This document shows, piece by piece, positions 32,773 through 42,505 of a stretch of DNA of 64,000 bases. The number at the start of each line of letters is the position of its first letter. Position 1 is the stretch's first letter. The translations under genes and the position numbers were made by a program. Under the pieces are notes generated by a model. It did not search any database and was not told the DNA's origin. It was given only the letters and a program-made list of their open reading frames with translations. This DNA is from WHSW01 sp963846165 (lineage in GTDB: Bacteria > Actinomycetota > Thermoleophilia > Solirubrobacterales > 70-9), in contig CAWJUU010000008.1 in the NCBI GenBank assembly GCA_963846165.1, forward strand, positions 1 to 64,000. Reading direction: 5' to 3'.

Positions 32773-35652
32773 GCGCGCAGCCGTTCCTGGTCGGGGTCGT
32801 AGAACGGCGCCGTCTGGACCCTGGCGCTGAGCCGGCGGCCCTCGTCGGCGAGCGTGATCGACTGCCCGTCCTCGGCGAGTGCGACCGGCACCCAGGCCAT
32901 GCCGATAGTCCGCTTGAGCAGGGGCGAGAACCGCGACGAGGTCACTCGCCCGACCGGCTGGTCGTCGGCAACCACGGCGGCGCCCTCGGTGGGCACCGCG
33001 CCGTTGTCGAGCGTGAAGCCGACGAGCCGGTTCTCGTCGCCGCGCCGCTGCACGGCCTCCAACGCCCAGCGGCCGATGAAGTCCTCCTCCTTGTCGAGTT
33101 TGACGATCCACGGCATCGCGGCCTCGAGCGGGTTCGACTCGGCGTCGGTGTCCTGGCCGACCAGGATGTGGAGCTTCTGCAGGCGGAGCACGCGCTGGGG
33201 CTCGAGGCCGAAGGGGCGGATGTCGTGCGGCGCGCCGGCCTCGATCAGGGCGTCCCAGAGGTCCTCGGCGAGGGCGCCCGGGCAGTGGAGCTCGTAGCCG
33301 AGCTCGCCGACGAAGCCGATCCTCAGCAGCAGGCAGGGAACGCCTGCGACGTGGGTGCGCTTGCCGTCGAGGTAGCCGAAGGCATCGTTGGAGCAGTCTA
33401 GATCGGTGAGTCCGGAGAGGATCTCACGGGCTCGCGGGCCGGCGAGGTTGAAGGCCGCCAGCCCCTGGCTGACGTCGGTCAGGTGCACATCGAGCTTCCA
33501 CTCGGCCAGCCACCACGCGAACCAGCTCTCGACCGCGTCGGCGCCACTCGATGTCGTGGTCACGTAGAACGAGTCGTCGTCGAGGCGGCAGATGGTGCCG
33601 TCGTCGGTGATCCGTCCCGCGTCGTCGCCGAGCACGCCGTAGCGGATCCGTCCGGGCTTCAGGTTGTCGAAGCGGTTCGGGTACAGCAGGTTGAGGAACG
33701 CCCCGGCCTCCGGGCCCCGGACGAGCAGCTTGCCGAGCGTCGAGACGTCGATCAGCCCGGCGCCGCGATGCACCGCCATCGTCTCGGCTTCAGCATCGCC
33801 GTAGTCGTAGGGCCGCCGCCAGTCGCCGGCCCAGAGGACGTTGCCGCCGAGCTCGCGGTGGCGTCCGTGGACGGCCGAGCGCTTGGCCGGCTCGAACGGC
33901 CTGCCGGCGAGCACTCCCATCGGCACCGTCGACCACGGCGGCCTCGCCGTGGTCAGGCCGATCTCCTCGACCGGTGCGCCCGTGTGCGACGACATCTGCC
34001 GGATCGAGGGGAGCTGGCACATCCGCCCCTGGCACGGGCCCATGGTCAGCGTCGTGTAGCGCTTCAGCAGCTCGAGCGAGTCGAACCCTTCCTCGATCGC
34101 GTACTCGATGTCGTCGGTGGTCACGTCCTCGCACAGGCAGGCGAAGCATTTCCCGTGTCCGCGGGCCGCGCCCGATGCGTCCGCGGGCACGGCCTCGGTG
34201 CCCGATTCGGCTGCCTTGCTCGCGGCTTCGCGCTCGGAATCCAGCTGCGCACGGTCGTCCGCGGTTCCGAGCTCGAGCGAAAGCGCCGCCTCGGCTCCCG
34301 CGATCGAGCCCGAGATCGCCGCGAGGCGGGCCGAACCGTGGCCGGCGACCGCGCCGGCGGCGTGGATGCCCGCCGGGGCGCCGTCGGGAAGGTAGGCGCC
34401 GGCGGCCTCGTCCCAGCGCGCCTTGGCGCCCGCCTGAAGCAGCAGCGAGGTCGCCGGGACGGTGCCCCCCGAGACGGTGACGAGGTCGCAGTCGATGCCG
34501 CGCTCGGTGTCTTCGATCCAGTGTCCGGCTGCATCGAGGTCGGCGACCACGGCACCGCGGACCTGGCGCCGGCCGAAAGCGCGAACCACCGCGGTGGCTC
34601 GCAGCAGCGGGATCCTCGCCTGCTCGATCCGGGCCACGAGCTCGTCGCTCGCGCCGGCCGGGCGGGCGTCGGCGATCGCCGCCACCTCGACCCCGGCCTC
34701 GTGCAACGCGAGCGCCGACTCGAGGCCGCGGTCGCACGGTGGTCGCGACGACCGCGGTGTTGCCGGGTGCGACGCCGTAGAGGGCGGAGAGCCGCTCGGC
34801 GCCCGAGCACAGCATCACGCCGGGAAGGTCGTTGCCCTCGAACAGCAGTGGCTGCTCGATCGAGCCGGTCGCAGCGACGTGGCGGTCGGCGCGAACCTGA
34901 TGCAGCGTGCTCCCGCGCCAGATCGGCACGATCCCGTCGAAGAACCCGAGTGCGGCCGCCGGCGCGAGCACCTCGACCCCCGCCTCGCGGACCCGGGCCG
35001 CGAGCTCGCGCGCTTCGCCGGCGCCCTTGCCGGCGAGCAGTGCGCCGCCTAGCTCGGGGCCATCGTCGGCGAGGACCACGTCCGCTCCGAGCTCGGCGGC
35101 ACGCAGCGCTGCGCTCATCCCGGCGACGCCGCCGCCGACGACCAGAACGTCGGCGTGGCGCCGGCGGTATTCGGTGCGCCACTCGCGCTCGGCCTGGCGC
35201 CGGCGCAGCCTGCCGAGGCCGGCCGCGTTGCGCAGGACCTTCTCGTAGAGCGGCCACAGCCGTCGCGGCCTGATGAAGGTCTTGTAGTAGAAGCCGGGCG
35301 GGGTCAGGCGCTTGCCGAAGAGGTCGGTGCCGCGCATGAGGTCGAAGCGCAACGACGGGCTGGCGTTCATGTGCCTGACCTTCATCCCCTCGCGCACCGG
35401 CTCGGTGCAGGCGCGAACGCCGGGCCAGCCGTCGACCTCGACGAGGCAGTTCGGGCACTGGCCGGCGCAGCAGAGCAGCCCGCGCGGGCGGTGGTACTTG
35501 AAGCTGCGCGAGAGCACCCGCCGCCCATCGGCGTGCAGGGCGGAGCCGATCGTGTCGCCCTCGAACGCCTCGACCGGCTTGCCGTCGAAGCTGAACTCGA
35601 GCGGGCGCTCGCGGTCGATGCGCTGGCTGGGCGCGGAAGGCAGGCGGCTCAT
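32769..35652 (-). CDS. soxA: Sarcosine oxidase-like alpha subunit retaining Fe-S cysteines (one frameshift)
   Basis: With one extra base near 34734 removed, the protein has 960 residues, the usual SoxA size. Domains: an N-terminal ferredoxin-like domain (1-95), a pyridine-nucleotide/FAD domain (DVLVVGGGVAGMSAALRAAE), a BFD-like segment and a C-terminal GcvT domain that takes the C1 unit on THF. Unusually, the N-terminal domain keeps cysteines in LLCCAGQCPNC and ACTEP (61, 62, 66, 69, 82), and the BFD-like segment keeps CFACLCED and GPCQGRMC. Classical sarcosine oxidase alpha subunits, as I remember them, lack both sets. Two [2Fe-2S] clusters would make this a dehydrogenase passing electrons onward and not a simple oxidase. 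ATG overlaps the soxD stop. Confidence 0.82.
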
Positions 35653-35903
35653 TGGTCGGGGAGGCCGACCCAGCGCACCTCGTTGGTGGTCGTGTCGCGC
35701 TCGGCGTAAAACCAGGCCCGGCAGCCCGATCGGTGATACCACCACTCGCGCTGGACGCCGGCGACGTTGCGGCGGAAGTAGTTGTAGGTGTTCAGTTCGC
35801 GCTCGGACGGCTTCGTCGCCGGTCGAGGTACGACCTCGCCGCCGTAGGCGAAGTCGGTGACCTCGCGCTCGCCGCAGTTCGGACAGGTGAGCAGAAACGA
35901 CAT
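35649..35903 (-). CDS. soxD: Sarcosine oxidase-like delta subunit
   Basis: An 84-residue zinc protein: LLTCPNCGEREVTDF at the N-terminus and WWYHRSGCRAWFYAERDT near the end give the Cys/His zinc ligands of SoxD. NTYNYFRRNVAGVQREWWYH is the family core. It is the first gene of the minus-strand operon, 37 bases below operator site 3, and its stop overlaps the soxA start. Confidence 0.9.
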   Translation of the reverse strand: MSFLLTCPNCGEREVTDFAYGGEVVPRPATKPSERELNTYNYFRRNVAGVQREWWYHRSGCRAWFYAERDTTTNEVRWVGLPDQ

Positions 35904-35939
35904 GACTTCGGGGCCGGTCTGTGGCCCTCGGCGGACAGA

Positions 35940-35957
35940 CTAGACAAATTGGTACAG
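35940..35957. promoter_or_regulatory. Operator-like palindrome, site 3 (soxDAGB-fhs operon)
   Basis: On the minus strand it reads CTGTAC-CAATTT-GTCTAG, differing from site 1 (CTGTAC-CAATCT-GTACAG) at three positions. It lies 37 bases upstream of soxD and in the 221-base divergent gap before gmaS. Confidence 0.6.
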
Positions 35958-36037
35958 GAGCGCAAACCCCGGCGCGGTGGGCGCCGGCGGAACGCCATTC
36001 GCACGCGTCGACCGGCAGGCGCAGGGCCGAGCCGTCG

Positions 36038-36060
36038 CGTATGTGGCATCCCCACATACG
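36038..36060. promoter_or_regulatory. Perfect 9-base inverted repeat upstream of gmaS
   Basis: CGTATGTGG (36038-36046) and CCACATACG (36052-36060) are perfect arms with a 5-base loop, 65 bases before the gmaS ATG and nearly 100 bases from operator site 3. It may be the operator for the gmaS-mgs operon or a leader hairpin. No second copy was seen. Confidence 0.5.
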
Positions 36061-36124
36061 GCCAGCGCAAAATGTTGGCGTGAGCGCCATTGCCCAGGCA
36101 GGCCTTATGTGAGATATATCCAGC

Positions 36125-37490
36125 ATGCCATCACGCCCAACCGCCGACGACGTTCGCCGAGCGGTCGCCGAGGACGGGGTCGAGTTCCTGTTCGCGCAGT
36201 TCGTCGACATGCACGCGAAGCCGAGCGCGAAGCTGGTTCCCGCGCAGCAGCTCGACGGCCTGCTCGCCGACGGTGCCGGGTTCGCCGGGTTCGCCGCCGG
36301 CGACATCGGCCAGACGCCCGACAACCCCGACCTGATCGCGATGCCCGACGTCGGGCACGTTCATCCAGCTGCCCTGGAAGCCCGAGATCGGCTGGTTCGC
36401 CTGCGACGCCACGGTCGAGGGCGAGGCCTGGCCCTACTGTCCGCGGACGATCCTGCGGCGCCAGGTCGAGCGCGCGCGGGAGGCAGGGTACGAGTTCAAG
36501 ATCGGCTGCGAGCTCGAGTACTTCCTCGTCCGCCACACCGAGGACGGCGGGATCGAGATCGCCGATCCGCTCGACACGCTCGAGCAGCCCTGCTACGACA
36601 TCCGCGCGCTCACCCGCTCGTTCGACTTCGTCGCCGATGTGGTCAGGCACGTGAACTCGCTCGGCTGGGAGATGTACGCGACCGACCACGAGGATGCCAA
36701 CGGCCAGTTCGAGCAGAACTGGGACTTCGCCGACGCGCTCACGTCCTGCGACCGGGCGGTCTTCTACCGCTACATGGTCGAGGCGATGGCGCAGGAGCGC
36801 GGGCTGATCGCGACCTTCATGCCGAAGCCGTTCGCGCACCTGACCGGCAACGGCTGCCATTTCCACATGAGCCTCTGGGACGGCGATCAGAACCTGTTCA
36901 TGGGCGACCGCGGCGACGACCCGCGCAACCTCGGCCTCAGCGACCTCGCCTACAACTTCGTCGGCGGCCTCAAGGCGCACGCGAAGGCCTACATCGCGCT
37001 CAGCGCACCCACCGTCTCGTCGTACAAGCGACTCGTGATCGGCGCCCCGACCAGCGGCGCGACCTGGGCGCCCGCCTACGTCACCTACGGCTGGAACAAC
37101 CGGACGATGATGCTGCGGATCCCCGAGGAAGGCCGGATCGAGGACCGGACCGTGGACGGCTCCTGCAACCCCTACCTCGCCGCGACGGCGATCCTGGCCG
37201 CCGGCATGGACGGGATCGAGCGCGGCCTCGATCCGGGAGAGCCGACGACCATCAACATGTACGAGACCAGCGAGGCCGAGCGCGAGGAGATGGGGATCGA
37301 GACGCTGCCCGCCAACCTGCTCGACGCGACCCGCGAGCTCGAGGCCGACGACGTGCTGCGCAAGGCGCTCGGCTCGGTCGGCGACGAGGACTACATCGAC
37401 TACTTCGTCCGCTGCAAGCGGCGCGAGTGGCAGGCGGCGCACGAGCAGATCACGAAGTGGGAGATCGACCGGTATCTCCAGCTCTATTGA
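36125..37490 (+). CDS. gmaS: Gamma-glutamylmethylamide synthetase-like ligase (one frameshift)
   Basis: With one inserted base near 36354 removed, the product is 454 residues, the size of GmaS. Glutamine-synthetase motifs: FLFAQFVDMHAKPSAKLVP, KIGCELEYFL, YATDHEDANGQFEQNW, ATFMPKPFAHLTGNGCHFHM, YVTYGWNNRTMMLRIPEEGR and DGSCNPYLAATA. GmaS joins methylamine to glutamate with ATP, and the neighbouring mgsABC-like genes fix that assignment more firmly than sequence alone. ATG 36125 heads a forward operon with mgsA-mgsB-mgsC-fdh. A plain type III glutamine synthetase is the alternative. Confidence 0.83.
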
Positions 37491-37520
37491 GATCAGAGAT
37501 GGTGAGGACGAGGGTCAACC

Positions 37521-38434
37521 ATGTGCGGAATCGCCGGGCTGTTCAGCAAGTCGGCCCAGATCGAGGAGCAGCTCGGCGCCCACCTGAGCGCGATGCTCTC
37601 GCAGCTCGCCGATCGCGGCCCCGACAGCGCCGGGGTCGCGCTCTACCGCGACCCGGCCCCGGCGGGGTCGTGCAAGGTCTCGCTGTTCTCGCCGCGCCGA
37701 GCTGCCGCCGTGGCCCGAGCTGGCCGGCGAGTCGGCGAGAGCAGTTCGGCGGGGAGGCCGAGCCGGAGGTGCGCGCGTCGCACGCGCTCTTCGTCGTCCC
37801 CGGCGGCCCGGCCGAGGTCGCAGGCCTGGCTCACCGAGCGCCATCCCGAGCTGCGGGTGATGAGCGTCGGCGAGCGGATCGAGATCTACAAGGAGGCGGT
37901 CGACCCGCGCGAGTTCGTCGAGCGCTTCAGGCTCGGCGACGTCGCCGCGACGCACGCGCTCGGCCACACGCGGATGGCGACCGAGAGCCGGGTCACGACC
38001 GAGCACTCGCACCCGTTCTCGACCGGCCTCGACCTCTGCCTCGTCCACAACGGATCGCTCTCGAACCACAACCGGCTGCGCATGTTGCTGCGACGCCAGG
38101 GGATCAAGTTCCAGACCGACAACGACACCGAGGTCGCAGCCGGCTATCTCACCTGGCGCCTGTCGGAGGGCGACGACATCGAGCAGGCGCTGCGCGGCTG
38201 CCTCGACGACCTCGACGGCTTCTACACCTTCGCGGTCGGAACCGCCGACGGCTTCGCGGTCCTTCGCGACCCGATCGCCTGCAAGCCGGCGGTGCTCGCC
38301 GAGAGCGACGACTGGGTCGCGATGGCCTCCGAGTACCGGGCGATCGCCGTCGCTCCCGGGGGCCGACGACGCGGAGCTCTGGGAGCCCGAGCCCGGGCGC
38401 GTCTACTCATGGGAGCGGGCGAAGGTCGGCGTGA
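37521..38434 (+). CDS. mgsA: N-methylglutamate synthase subunit A, class II amidotransferase (about five frameshifts)
   Basis: The N-terminus MCGIAGLF gives the Cys2 nucleophile; QLADRGPDSAGVALY, LGHTRMATESRVTTEHSHPF, LVHNGSLSNHNRLR and DNDTEVAAGYL follow. One-base insertions are inferred near 37697, 37738, 37823 and 38360, and a fifth between 38370 and 38430 would bring the frame to TGA 38432-38434. Between the breaks another frame keeps good coding sequence (EQFGGEAEPEVRASHALFVV). With five bases removed the length is 302 residues, close to the copy at 21.3 kb. It lacks the long charged insert of that copy. The exact 3' end is uncertain (38499 without the fifth shift). Confidence 0.72.
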
Positions 38435-38450
38435 GCGCGACGGGGTCGCG

Positions 38451-39137
38451 GTGGCGCCGGTGGACGTCGACCTCGCGACGACCTCTGTGCGGGAGCTGAA
38501 CCAGCGCCTGCACGACCTCGAGCCCGGGGCGGCGGGCCGATGGCGGGTCACGAACCCGAACGGCGCCCACGCGATCGCGGTCGGCCTCGACGCCGAGCTC
38601 GAGGTCGAGATCGAGGGCCACGTCGGCTACTACTGCGCCGGGATGAACAAGCTCGCGACGGTGCGGGTCGCGGGCAACTGCGGCGTCGGGGTGGCCGAGA
38701 ACATCATGTCGGGGGCGGTGATCGTCGAGGGCGACGCGAGCCAGTCGGCCGGCGCGACGGGCCGGGGCGGGCTGCTGGTGATCAAGGGCAGCGCCTCGGC
38801 TCGCTGCGGGATCTCGATGAAGGGGGTGGACATCGTCGTCCACGGCTCGATCGGCCACGTCGGCGCGTTCATGGCCCAGCGGGGGACGCTGGTCGTCTGC
38901 GGCGACGCCGGCGATGACCTCGGCGACTCGATCTACGAGGCCCGCGTCTACGTCCGCGGCGAGGTCGCCAGCCTCGGCGCCGACTGCATCGAGAAGGAGA
39001 TGGGCGACGAGCACCGCGCCGAGCTCGGCGAGCTGCTGCGGCGCGCGCGAGGCGGACGCCGACCCGGCGACTTCCGCCGCTACGGCTCGGCCCGCCGGCT
39101 CTACAACTTCCACGTCGACAACGCGGGCGGCTACTGA
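38451..39137 (+). CDS. mgsB: N-methylglutamate synthase subunit B (GXGXG)
   Basis: A 228-residue GXGXG-domain protein, uninterrupted: SVRELNQRLHDLE, NPNGAHAIAVGLDAELEVEI, GHVGYYCAGMN, VAENIMSGAVIVEGDASQ, GRGGLLVIKGSASARCGIS and ARVYVRGEVASLGADCIEK. This is closer to methylotroph MgsB than the 22.2 kb copy. The start is not certain; GTG 38451 needs no frameshift, while GTG 38431 would overlap the mgsA end but needs a correction. Its stop overlaps the mgsC start (TGATG). Confidence 0.85.
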   Translation: MAPVDVDLATTSVRELNQRLHDLEPGAAGRWRVTNPNGAHAIAVGLDAELEVEIEGHVGYYCAGMNKLATVRVAGNCGVGVAENIMSGAVIVEGDASQSAGATGRGGLLVIKGSASARCGISMKGVDIVVHGSIGHVGAFMAQRGTLVVCGDAGDDLGDSIYEARVYVRGEVASLGADCIEKEMGDEHRAELGELLRRARGGRRPGDFRRYGSARRLYNFHVDNAGGY

Positions 39138-40546
39138 TGACCGAGTTCGACGCGCTCAGCAAGCGGGAGGGCTTTGAGCCCGGCCTCGGCGGGCCGCTGG
39201 CGCCCCGGGCTGCGCGAGTCGGCGCTCTTCGACCGCAACGCGATCCACGAGATCCACCGGATGGCGCGGGAGGGGATCTACGACATCCGCGGCTTCGGCG
39301 CCAAGCGCCGGGTGCCGCACTTCGACGACCTGCTCTTCCTCGGCGCCAGCGTCTCGCGCTACCCGCTCGAGGGCTACCGCGAGCGCTGCGCCACCGACGT
39401 CACCCTCGGCACCCGCTTCGCCAAGCGAGCCGATCGAGCTCGAGATCCCGATCACGATCGCCGGGATGAGCTTCGGCGCGCTCTCGGCGCCGGCCAAGGA
39501 GGCGCTCGGCCGGGGGGCGAGCGCCGTCGGGACCAGCACGACGACCGGCGACGGGGGCATGCTGCCCGAGGAGCGCGAGCACTCGAAGCAGGCTCGTCTA
39601 CCAGATCCTGCCCTCGCGCTACGGGATGAACCCCGACGACCTGCGCCGCGCCGACGCGGTCGAGGTCGTGGTCGGCCAGGGCGCGAAGCCCGGGGGCGGC
39701 GGGATGCTGCTCGGCCAGAAGATCTCCGACCGGGTCGCCGAGATGCGCGACCTGCCGAAGGGGATCGACCAGCGCAGCGCCTGCCGCCACCCGGACTGGA
39801 CCGGCCCCGACGACCTCGAGATCAAGATCGGCGAGCTGCGCGAGATCACCGACTGGCGCAAGCCGATCTACGTCAAGATCGGCGCCACCCGGACCTACTT
39901 CGACGTCGCGCTCGCGGTCAAGGCCGGCGCCGACGTGATCGTGCTCGACGGGATGGAGGGCGGCACGGCGGCGAGCCAGGAGGTGTTCATCGAGCACGTC
40001 GGGATCCCGATCCTGGCCGCGATCCCCGAGGCGGTGCGCTCGCTCCAGGAGCTCGGCATGCACCGCAAGGTGCAGCTGATCGTCTCCGGCGGGATCCGCT
40101 CCGGCGCCGACGTCGCCAAGGCGCTCGCGCTCGGCGCCGACGCGGTCTCGATCGGCGTCGCGGCGGTGGTCGCGCTGGGCGACAACTCGCCCCGAGTTCG
40201 AGCAGCGAGTACGAGGAGATCGGCACCTCGGCAGGCTTCTACGACGACTGGCACGAGGGTCGAGACCCGGTCGGGATCTCGACCCAGGACGACGAGCTCG
40301 CGCAGCCGCTTCGACCCCGAGCTCGGCGGCCGCCGGCTGGCCAACTACCTGCGGGCGATGGTGCTCGAGGCGCAGACCTTGGCCCGCGCGTGCGGGAAGT
40401 CCCACGTGCACAACCTCGAGCCCGAGGACATGGTCGCGCTGACGGTCGAGGCCGCGGCGATGGCGAAGGTCCCGCTGGCGGGAACCGGCTGGGTGCCGGG
40501 ACTCGAGTCGGCGGCGTACGCTGACCCAAACCCCGATGGAGGCTAG
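39137..40546 (+). CDS. mgsC: N-methylglutamate synthase subunit C, FMN domain (six frameshifts)
   Basis: Reading across single inserted bases near 39192, 39426, 39591, 40192, 40206 and 40303 gives a continuous 467-residue protein: GLRESALFDRNAIHEIHRMA, IAGMSFGALSAPAKEALGRGA, GTSTTTGDGGMLPEE, LPSRYGMNPDDLR, GGGGMLLGQKISDRVAEMRD, VLDGMEGGTAASQE and VSGGIRSGADVAKALALGAD. These match the FMN-binding glutamate synthase domain. The Fe-S cysteine cluster seen in the 23.0 kb copy (CYHCHTGRC) is not obvious here, in the region where breaks 40192-40303 occur. All six shifts have the same sign, and no stop interrupts the repaired frame. Confidence 0.75.
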
Positions 40547-40551
40547 ATAAG

Positions 40552-41755
40552 ATGGCGAAGATCGTCTGCGTGCTCTACGACGACCCGGTCGACGGCTACC
40601 CGCCGGCCTACCCGCGCGACGAGATCCCGAAGATCGAGCACTATCCCGGACGGGCAGACGACGCCGACGCCCGAGGCGATCGACTTCACGCCCGGCGAGC
40701 TGCTCGGCTGCGTCTCGGGCGAGCTCGGCCTGCGCAAGTTCCTCGAGGACGCCGGCCACGAGCTGGTCGTCACCTCCGACAAGGACGGCGAGGACTCGGA
40801 GCTCGAGCGCGATCTGCCCGACGCCGAGGTCGTGATCTCACAGCCGTTCTGGCCCGCCTACATGACCGCCGAGCGGATCGCCAAGGCGCCGAACCTGAAG
40901 CTCGATCGATCACCGCCGGGATCGGCTCCGACCACACCGACCTGCAGGCCGCGATGGAGAACGGGGTCACGGTCGCCGAGGTCACCTACTGCAACTCGAT
41001 CAGCGTCTCCGAGCACGTGGTGATGATGATCCTGGGGCTGGTCCGCAACTACATCCCCTCGTACAAGATCGTCGTCGACGGCGGCTGGAACATCGCCGAC
41101 TGCGGTCTCGCGCAGCTACGACGTCGAGGGGATGCAGGTCGGCACGGTGGCCGCCGGCCGGATCGGCACCGCGGTGCTGCGGCGGCTGAAGCCGTTCGAC
41201 GTCGGCCTTCACTACACCGACCGCCACCGCCTGCCCGCCGAGGTCGAGGAGGAGCTCGGGGCGACCTTCCACGAGTCGACCGAGGCGATGGTTCCGGAGC
41301 TGGACGTGGTGACGATCAACGCGCCGCTTCATCCCGAGACCGAGCACCTCTTCGACGACGCGATGATCGCGAAGATGAAGCGCGGCGCCTACATCGTCAA
41401 CACCGCGCGGGGCAAGATCTGCGACCGCGACGCGATCGCGCGCGCGCTCGAGTCGGGCCAGCTCGCCGGCTACGCAGGCGACGTCTGGTTCCCGCAGCCC
41501 GCGCCCCGGGATCACCCCTGGCGGACGATGCCCCACCACGGGATGACCCCGCACACCTCGGGCACCAGCCTCTCGGCGCAGGCGCGGTACGCGGCCGGCA
41601 CACGAGAGATCCTCGAGTGCCACTTCGCCGGCAAGCCAATCCGCGACGAGTACCTGATCGTCCAAGGCGGCGCGCTCGCCGGCACCGGCGCCCACTCCTA
41701 CAGCGAGGGCGACGCCACCGGCGGCTCCGAGGAGGCGGCGCGGTTCAAGACCTGA
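40552..41755 (+). CDS. fdh: NAD-dependent formate dehydrogenase (three frameshifts)
   Basis: MAKIVCVLYDDPVDGYPP is the known start of bacterial NAD-formate dehydrogenase. Shifts near 40648, 40905 and 41104 separate DFTPGELLGCVSGELGLRKF, VVISQPFWPAYMTAERIAK, ITAGIGSDHTDLQAA, VAEVTYCNSISVSEHVVMM and VGTVAAGRIG; the C-terminus carries NTARGKICDRDAIARALE and MTPHTSGTSLSAQARYAAG (catalytic His). Removing 4 bases gives 399 residues, the family size. It oxidises formate to CO2 with NADH, closing the C1 route. It starts 5 bases after mgsC. The one odd shift (40905) is two extra bases or one missing. Confidence 0.87.
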
Positions 41756-41777
41756 CGGGCTGACCCGCCGCCACGGC

Positions 41778-42131
41778 TCAGGCGCGTTGCTCGCGCTCGA
41801 GCTCGACTGGGTCGTGGGCGCAGAAGAGGCGCACGTCGGAGTCGTGGTCGCGGGCAAGCTCGCGGAGGCGCTCCTGGTTGTCGCGCCGTGCGCCGTTGTC
41901 TGCCGCCATCGCGGCCTGGAAGGCGCGCAGCCCGGGCGGGCAGCTCGGGGGATCGGCGAGCTCGTCGCGATGGAAGTAGGTGTCGCCGCAGTGAAGGAGC
42001 CAGCCGTCGCCCTCGCGGACCGCGATCGCGGCGTGGCCGCGGGAATGGCCTACTAGTGGGATCAGCAGGATCTCGGCGTCGACGCCATCGAGCACGCGGG
42101 TGGATGCGCACGCCGTCGCCCACCCTCTCAC
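41778..42131 (-). pseudogene. C-terminal remnant of an MBL-fold metallohydrolase
   Basis: About 115 residues match the last half of a metallo-beta-lactamase fold hydrolase: LIPLVGHSRGHAAIAV, WLLHCGDTYFHRDEL and RLFCAHDPVELE. The N-terminal half with the HxHxDH zinc site is missing; upstream lies only 60 bases before the cold-shock gene, and no other frame supplies it. It is therefore most likely a truncated relic at the edge of the amine island. Confidence 0.6.
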
Positions 42132-42190
42132 ACGAGCGGGCCGGCTACCGGCGAGTTCGAGCTGGCCGCGCGCTGCGCGGCGGGAGACGA

Positions 42191-42394
42191 CTAGACCTGC
42201 TGGACGTTCGCCGCCCGGGGTCCCTTGTCGCTCTCCTCCGAGTCGTAGGAGACCTTGTCGCCCTCGTTGAGTGAGCGATAGCCCTCACCCTGGATTGCGC
42301 TTTGGTGGACGAAAAGGTCCTTCGACCCGTCGTCGGGGGTGATGAAGCCGAAACCCTTTTCAGGGTTGAACCACTTGACTGTTCCGGTAGGCAT
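42191..42394 (-). CDS. cspA: Cold-shock protein, CspA family
   Basis: A 67-residue single cold-shock domain: GTVKWFNPEKGFGFI holds RNP1 (KGFGFI) and DLFVHQSAI holds RNP2 (LFVHQ). It binds single-stranded nucleic acid and acts as an RNA chaperone. A second copy is at 50.9 kb. AAGGAGAC lies just upstream of ATG 42394. Confidence 0.95.
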   Translation of the reverse strand: MPTGTVKWFNPEKGFGFITPDDGSKDLFVHQSAIQGEGYRSLNEGDKVSYDSEESDKGPRAANVQQV

Positions 42395-42505
42395 GCGTCT
42401 CCTTGCGATTCGCCTGGGCTCGTTAGCCCAGCGTTGACGAACGCACCGTAGCGATCGAGCCGCGACGACGACCTCCCGGTCACCCGTCGCGACTCGATCA
42501 GGCGC

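Noticed and set aside
36125..41755. gmaS-mgsABC-fdh as genuine pseudogenes
   Set aside because: Same-sign one-base insertions, no nonsense codons in repaired frames and conserved motifs throughout point to sequence errors first.
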